Shown one piece after another: positions 59,631-64,000 of a stretch of 64,000 nucleotides of DNA (the first letter of the stretch is position 1; every line of letters begins with the position of its first letter). The position numbers and the translations under genes are program-made. Under the pieces are notes generated by a model. The model was not told the DNA's origin and made no database searches. It was given only the letters and a program-made list of their open reading frames with translations. This DNA comes from Lasiodiplodia sp. COLG20 (taxonomy: Eukaryota; Ascomycota; Dothideomycetes; Botryosphaeriales; Botryosphaeriaceae). The stretch is from assembly GCA_009801085.1 (NCBI GenBank), contig VNWV01000002.1, forward strand, positions 3,162,001-3,226,000, read 5' to 3'.

Positions 59631-60911
59631 ATGAAGTACGCCCTTTCCCCGCTCGCCTTCACCCTGGGCGCCTCCGCCGCCGTCCTCAAGCGCTCGGAAT
59701 GCTGCTTCCAGCTCACCGCGTCCGGTGGTGCTTCCGGAAGCGTTGGCCAGCTTGATGATGGCCAGAACCGCGTCGGTGGCGGCTACCAGGCGGCCACTTA
59801 CTGCCTCAACAACGGTGGAATCACCGATTCTAACGGCCGTGGCTGCATTCTCACACCCCCCACGACTCAGTTCCAGTGCGATGAAGGAGCATCCCCTACC
59901 ACTGGCTTCTCGGTCGGCGAGAATGGTCAAGTGACGTACAAGGGTAGCACCCAGTTCTACGCCTGCCCGGCTGATGAGGGCGAGTACAACATCTACACCG
60001 AACCCGTCGATGACCAGGACAAGTGCGTCGAGATCACTCTGAGCACTGAGGGTGGCAAGTGCGCTTCCGGTGGTGGCCAGCCTTCCACTCCCGCTGCATC
60101 CACTCCCGTCCCGGTCTCGCCCAGCAGCGCTCCCCCGGCCCCGAGCACTCCGGTCGCCAGCTCGCCTGAGGTCGTCACTACTATGACCCAGACGCACTAC
60201 ACGACCACATGCCCGACCCCTGAGTCCAGCGCTCCTCCAGTGGCCAGCACTCCCGCTCCGGTCGTGAGCTCCTATGCGTCCACCCTCCCACCAGTCGAGT
60301 CGCCGCCGGCCACGACCCTGACGCACACCACGTCCCATACCCAGACGGCCACCTCGGTCTACAGCGTCACCTCCACCGCGGCCGGGACCCCCTCGACCCC
60401 CTCCAGCTCCGCCTGCCCCACCGACCTCGCCGGCGACTACCAGTACCCGCACCTAATCGTTCCGGTCAACGCCTCAACCCCCTCGCAGTCGTACGGCACC
60501 CAGTACAACGGCCAGATCAACACCTCTCCCCAAATCTGCACGCTCTTCAACTTCGACATCCCGCAGTCGTACGCCGGCAGCGCCTGCAGCGCCGTCTTCC
60601 TGCTGCCGCACAAGGACGAGCTCGAGACGTCCGACTACGACCTGACGCCGGCCTCGGGCGGCAAGGTGACTTTCGCGCAGCTGGCCGCGCCCGCCGACCA
60701 GGCGACGACTTGGGACAGCGTGCCCGCCAAGAAGCAGGACCTGGGCGAGTTTGACATCGCTGCCGGCACGCGCTTTGTTGTTGCTACCGCTGAGTGCCAG
60801 GCGGGCCAGACTGTTGCGTATGAGATGTGCGCCCAGGGCGGCGATCTGAGCTTCGAGTGGTTCCAGGACTGGAACCCTAGCCCGATTGGTTTGTTTGTTC
60901 GTAAGTGCTAA
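59631..60911 (+). CDS. Secreted wall-associated protein with But2 C-terminal domain
   Basis: Single exon, 426 residues. A signal peptide (MKYALSPLAFTLGASAAV) ends before LKRSE, a Kex2-type KR site. Residues 22-145 are a Cys-containing domain (CCFQLTASGGASGSVGQL, GGITDSNGRGCILTPPTTQF, FYACP) found in fungal wall proteins. Residues 150-260 form a Ser/Thr/Pro mucin-like stalk, probably heavily O-mannosylated. The C-terminal 160 residues begin YPHLIVPVNASTP and include FNFDIPQSYAGSACSAVFLLPHK and FQDWNPSPIGLFV. I recognise these as the But2 C-terminal domain (Uba3-binding protein family). No GPI-anchor tail is visible. In this secreted context a ubiquitin-like role is unlikely; wall structure or host interaction is the better guess. 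Confidence 0.88.
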   Translation: MKYALSPLAFTLGASAAVLKRSECCFQLTASGGASGSVGQLDDGQNRVGGGYQAATYCLNNGGITDSNGRGCILTPPTTQFQCDEGASPTTGFSVGENGQVTYKGSTQFYACPADEGEYNIYTEPVDDQDKCVEITLSTEGGKCASGGGQPSTPAASTPVPVSPSSAPPAPSTPVASSPEVVTTMTQTHYTTTCPTPESSAPPVASTPAPVVSSYASTLPPVESPPATTLTHTTSHTQTATSVYSVTSTAAGTPSTPSSSACPTDLAGDYQYPHLIVPVNASTPSQSYGTQYNGQINTSPQICTLFNFDIPQSYAGSACSAVFLLPHKDELETSDYDLTPASGGKVTFAQLAAPADQATTWDSVPAKKQDLGEFDIAAGTRFVVATAECQAGQTVAYEMCAQGGDLSFEWFQDWNPSPIGLFVRKC

Positions 60912-62505
60912 GTGGTGGGACGATGGGAAGAGGGAAATTTGAATAAGAGATGGGTAATGAGTGAACGTATTTTGTGACCGTGACGAGTGGGTTAATTGGA
61001 AGGAAGGAACTGGAGAAAATGTAATGTCAGACTATGTCAATGGTTATTAGCACGTATTGAAATCAGTACGGTGTCGTCCTTTTTTTTTTCAGTTCGCCAT
61101 GTAATGACGAAAGAATGTGTAGAGCTTACGTATGCTCTGCTGTAGTATATGAGCACTTGGCTCGTGCTTAGTTTTCAGTGAGAAAAAATAGAATGTTAAA
61201 AAGATGTACAGACAAAGTCCAGACCTTCGTGTGCTTTAACCATTCAGCCTGATTGCTTCCCTTGTATATGGATTGATTTCACCAGCCTTGTCTGAGCTCG
61301 GCAACGCCGAACTGCAGCCTTCAGCAAGCGGAGAGTAGTATTCGTGTCGGAACGAATACGCAAACCTCCAGGTCTTGGTACAAAGTCACTATGATGCAAG
61401 CATATGCCTCCCCTCCGATGTTGAAGGTGTGTTTTTCGCGCATCACGGGCTCTACTTCTTCAGCCGGTGAGGAGAAGCCTGAGCCCTCTTACCAATCAGA
61501 AATCTCTCCACACGCCTTCACAAATTTTTATCAAGCCACCAGACATAACCGAACTCCAATAGACTGGCCCCGGTGATACCTTCCCGCGGATCTGCCAGAA
61601 AAGAGGAAATAATGCTTCAATAGGCAAAGGGAAGCGCCCTCGGCTCAATACCACGGCCGAATATACGAGTATGTGACTCGGTGAAGGAGGGGGTGTGACG
61701 GAATAGTTGCCCTTCTTCTCGAACCACGTGCGAGTGACCAGACGGTGGCTTAATATGCCGGTAAGGTGACCGGGGAACTGCCGCTCCACACTCCCGCACG
61801 ACCACCATGTAACCCGCCGGCAATTGTTCGCTTAAACAAGATGGTGGCTGTAATTCAGCCGCGCCGAGAACAAGAAAGAGCGGATAGGAGCCGTGGGGCT
61901 AACGCGTTGCGGCTATTTCAGCGAAAAAGGCACAAAAATGCGGGGTCGGCAATTGCGGAGTACTGGGGGATACGTACCGGCAAAGAGACGTACGACTCGA
62001 TCCACCCGACTAAAAGTAGCTATAGCTGGGCAAAGAGCCGAAAAACCCACACTCCTAACGCGCGCCGGCCTTCGGAACTTTCCAACCCGATCACCGGTGG
62101 TTGCCAAAAAGGGTAAGAGGGGGGAAGTAGCGTGTGACCGTTGCGCCATCGCTCTTGACTGGTTTTTCTTGTACGGAGGAAAAGAAAAGCTTGGGGAAGC
62201 TTTTGCGGGGAACAAACAGAACGCCACCCGAGGGGGGCTATCACACAACGCGGTGACGTGACGTCGGCCGGCCAGCTAGGCTGTGGCTCCGCTTTCCTCA
62301 ACTGACGAGTGGGTTGCACAGGTCTCCGCGAGCCCAGGTGACGCCGTGTTTTTGGCAAGGTGGGAAAGAGGGGTATTGCACACAGCAGCTACCCGCCATG
62401 GGCTCTGAGAGCTGTAGCTATAAAGAGGGGCTTTTCGGTGTACTTTTGAACCTCAGGCTGCAGAGAGACAACGGCTGTCGACTTCGGTCACTCAATTAAC
62501 ACACA
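60912..62505. other. Intergenic, 1.6 kb
   Basis: This stretch holds the 3' flank of the But2-domain gene (T-run near 61080-61090) and the promoter of the beta-glucosidase gene. Short frames carry no recognisable domain. Confidence 0.4.
62419..62425 (+). promoter_or_regulatory. TATA box of the GH3 gene
   Basis: TATAAAG lies 87 nt upstream of the beta-glucosidase start codon, a normal fungal spacing. Confidence 0.45.
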
Positions 62506-64000
62506 ATGGCCGCGCTTTCACGTCTCCCGCTCGTCACGCTACTCGCTCTCGCTCTATTGCTCCCGGCGCCGACGACAGGCCAGGATGTCCCAGCGTCTCC
62601 TGAAACGATTGAGGAGCAGGAGCTCTTCTGGTCCTACAACCGCTCGCCTCCCGTCTACCCCAGCCGTGAGTCTCCACCTCCCAATTGCTCCTCCCCCACT
62701 CCCCACATACAGCCCATAACTTACATGCCTTCTTCCGCAGCCGAGGCCACGGGCACAGGCGACTGGGCCTCGGCCTACGCTAAAGCGGCCGAGCTGGTCG
62801 GGCAGATGACGAACGAAGAGAAACAGAACCTGACGTTCGGCTTCAGCACGACGGCGAGCGGCTGCAGCGGCGTGTCGGGTGCGGCGCCGCGCGTGGGTTT
62901 TCCGGGCTTGTGCCTCAACGACGGCCCCGCGGGCGTGCGCGGCACAGAGCTCGTCAGCGGCTTCGCGTCGGGCATCTCCGTCGCCGCGTCGTGGAATAGG
63001 GACCTCGCGAAGGCGCGGGGCAGGGCGATTGGGAGGGAGTCGAAGGCTAAGGGAGGTGAGTAGTATGCTGGAAGACTGCAGTGATTGCAAAGGCTGACTG
63101 GTGCGTGGCAAGTGAATGTGTGGCTTGGTCCTGTCATGGGTCCATTGGGACGTACCGTGCTGGGTGGGCGTAACTGGGTGAGTGAGCTGGGTGTAGTTCC
63201 GCTTTGCTTGATGTGCTTTTACTTACACCGCCCAGGAAGGTTTCTCGGTCGATCCGTATCTCTGCGGTGTACTGAACGCCGACACTGTCCTTGGCGTCCA
63301 GGAGAACGTGGCCGTCTCGGCCAAACACTTCATTGGCAACGAACAAGAAACGAACCGCAATCCTACAACGGCAACGGGGAATGCCTCGGTGTCTTCGAAC
63401 ATCGATGACAGGACAATGCACGAGCTATACCTCTGGCCCTTCCAAGATGTCGTCAAGGCAGGCGCAGGTATGCATCCATCCCCGTATCAACGCTATAGTG
63501 CGATACACTGAGATATCTAATAGGAACGATCATGTGCTCCTACCAAAGAGTCAACAATTCATATGGGTGTACGCAATGGCTATCTTCTGAGGAGATACAC
63601 TTCACTGACTGCCCTGCAGGTCAAAACAGCAAGACTCTCAATGGCCTCCTGAAAGATGAATTGGGCTTCCAAGGCTTTGTCGTAAGCGACTGGGGTGCAC
63701 AGCACACCGGAATCGCAAGCGCCGACGCTGGCTTGGACATGGCCATGCCGAACTCGGTATACTGGGATGGAAACCTTACCACTGCTGTTGATAACGGAAC
63801 CTTGGCCCAGTCCAGGCTCGATGACATGGCTAAACGGTAAGTCCACAAGCTACCAGAAGGTCTTTGCCGATATTCTGACTAGCGAGGGCAGTATCGTTGC
63901 TACGTGGTATAAGCTTGCTCACTTCGAGCCGGGCACTGGCGTGCCATACGACCTGACATCTCCACACGACGACCAGAAGGTCAGCGCTTTGTCATCAGAC
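62506..64000 (+). CDS. Secreted GH3 beta-glucosidase, 5' part (cut by window end)
   Basis: Exons 62506-62665, 62741-63055, 63113-63177, 63236-63467, 63524-63568, 63620-63836 and 63892-64000+, giving 381 codons before the edge. The signal peptide is [56 protein letters not shown] and [14 protein letters not shown] are the GH3 barrel motifs. [11 protein letters not shown] is the substrate-binding KH loop. VNNSYGCQNSK is restored by splicing at 63569-63619. [11 protein letters not shown] carries the nucleophile Asp. The enzyme hydrolyses cellobiose and other beta-glucosides outside the cell, in plant-wall breakdown. The GH3 C-terminal domain would lie beyond 64000. The intron 63056-63112 uses acceptor AAG after a GGCTGAC branch. 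Confidence 0.93.

Noticed and set aside
1..64000. tRNA, rRNA and CRISPR elements
   Set aside because: I looked for tRNA A/B-box patterns and regular spaced repeats by eye in the intergenic gaps and found none convincing.

Overview
The window is nuclear DNA from a filamentous ascomycete. Its genes carry short GT-AG introns (mostly 48-90 nt) with fungal branch points such as CTGAC and CTAAC. It also holds fungal-specific families: Fta1/CENP-L, the HeLo domain, a But2-type wall protein, Dal5-like permeases and several P450s. A Dothideomycete-like fungus is plausible, but that is only an impression. Twenty-three protein genes can be modelled; the last is cut by the window edge. I saw no rRNA, tRNA, CRISPR array or intact transposon.

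Layout. 0-9.5 kb: an APH-fold kinase-like protein, kinetochore Fta1, mitochondrial NAD-isocitrate dehydrogenase subunit 2 and, divergent from it, exocyst Sec5. 9.9-13.5 kb: a divergent pair of an allantoate-permease-type MFS transporter and an M20 amidohydrolase. 13.5-20.5 kb: an accessory block with a HeLo-pseudokinase protein (MLKL-like architecture), a divergent Ser/Thr kinase with a frameshift in its activation segment, and a patatin-fold protein that has lost its nucleophile. 20.8-31 kb: P450, SIRT5-like sirtuin, a small membrane protein, a Cys-rich protein with a duplicated zinc-knuckle-like module, and a Baeyer-Villiger-type monooxygenase. 32-40.3 kb: housekeeping pair of PDH E2 (LAT1) and the 2000-residue ARF-GEF Sec7, divergent. 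42.8-50.6 kb: a Ser/Pro-rich protein, a Gly/Lys-rich protein with a conserved N-terminus, a lysophospholipid acyltransferase with a long repeat-bearing tail, and a small coiled-coil-like protein. 54-64 kb: salicylate-hydroxylase-like FAD monooxygenase, an eight-exon P450 with a 10-nt microexon, a secreted But2-domain protein and the 5' part of a GH3 beta-glucosidase.

Best candidate for a new system: 13.5-20.5 kb. A kinase whose visible catalytic motifs are intact lies head to head with a membrane-perforating-type HeLo domain fused to a catalytically dead kinase, and a degenerate patatin follows. This resembles a RIPK/MLKL-style kinase-executor pair. The kinase reading frame is broken in this assembly, so the module may be decaying or the break may be a sequence error.

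Exon boundaries were set by hand from splice signals, reading frame and family conservation. Every spliced model sums to a multiple of three. Family assignments rest on motif recognition; no database search was possible.
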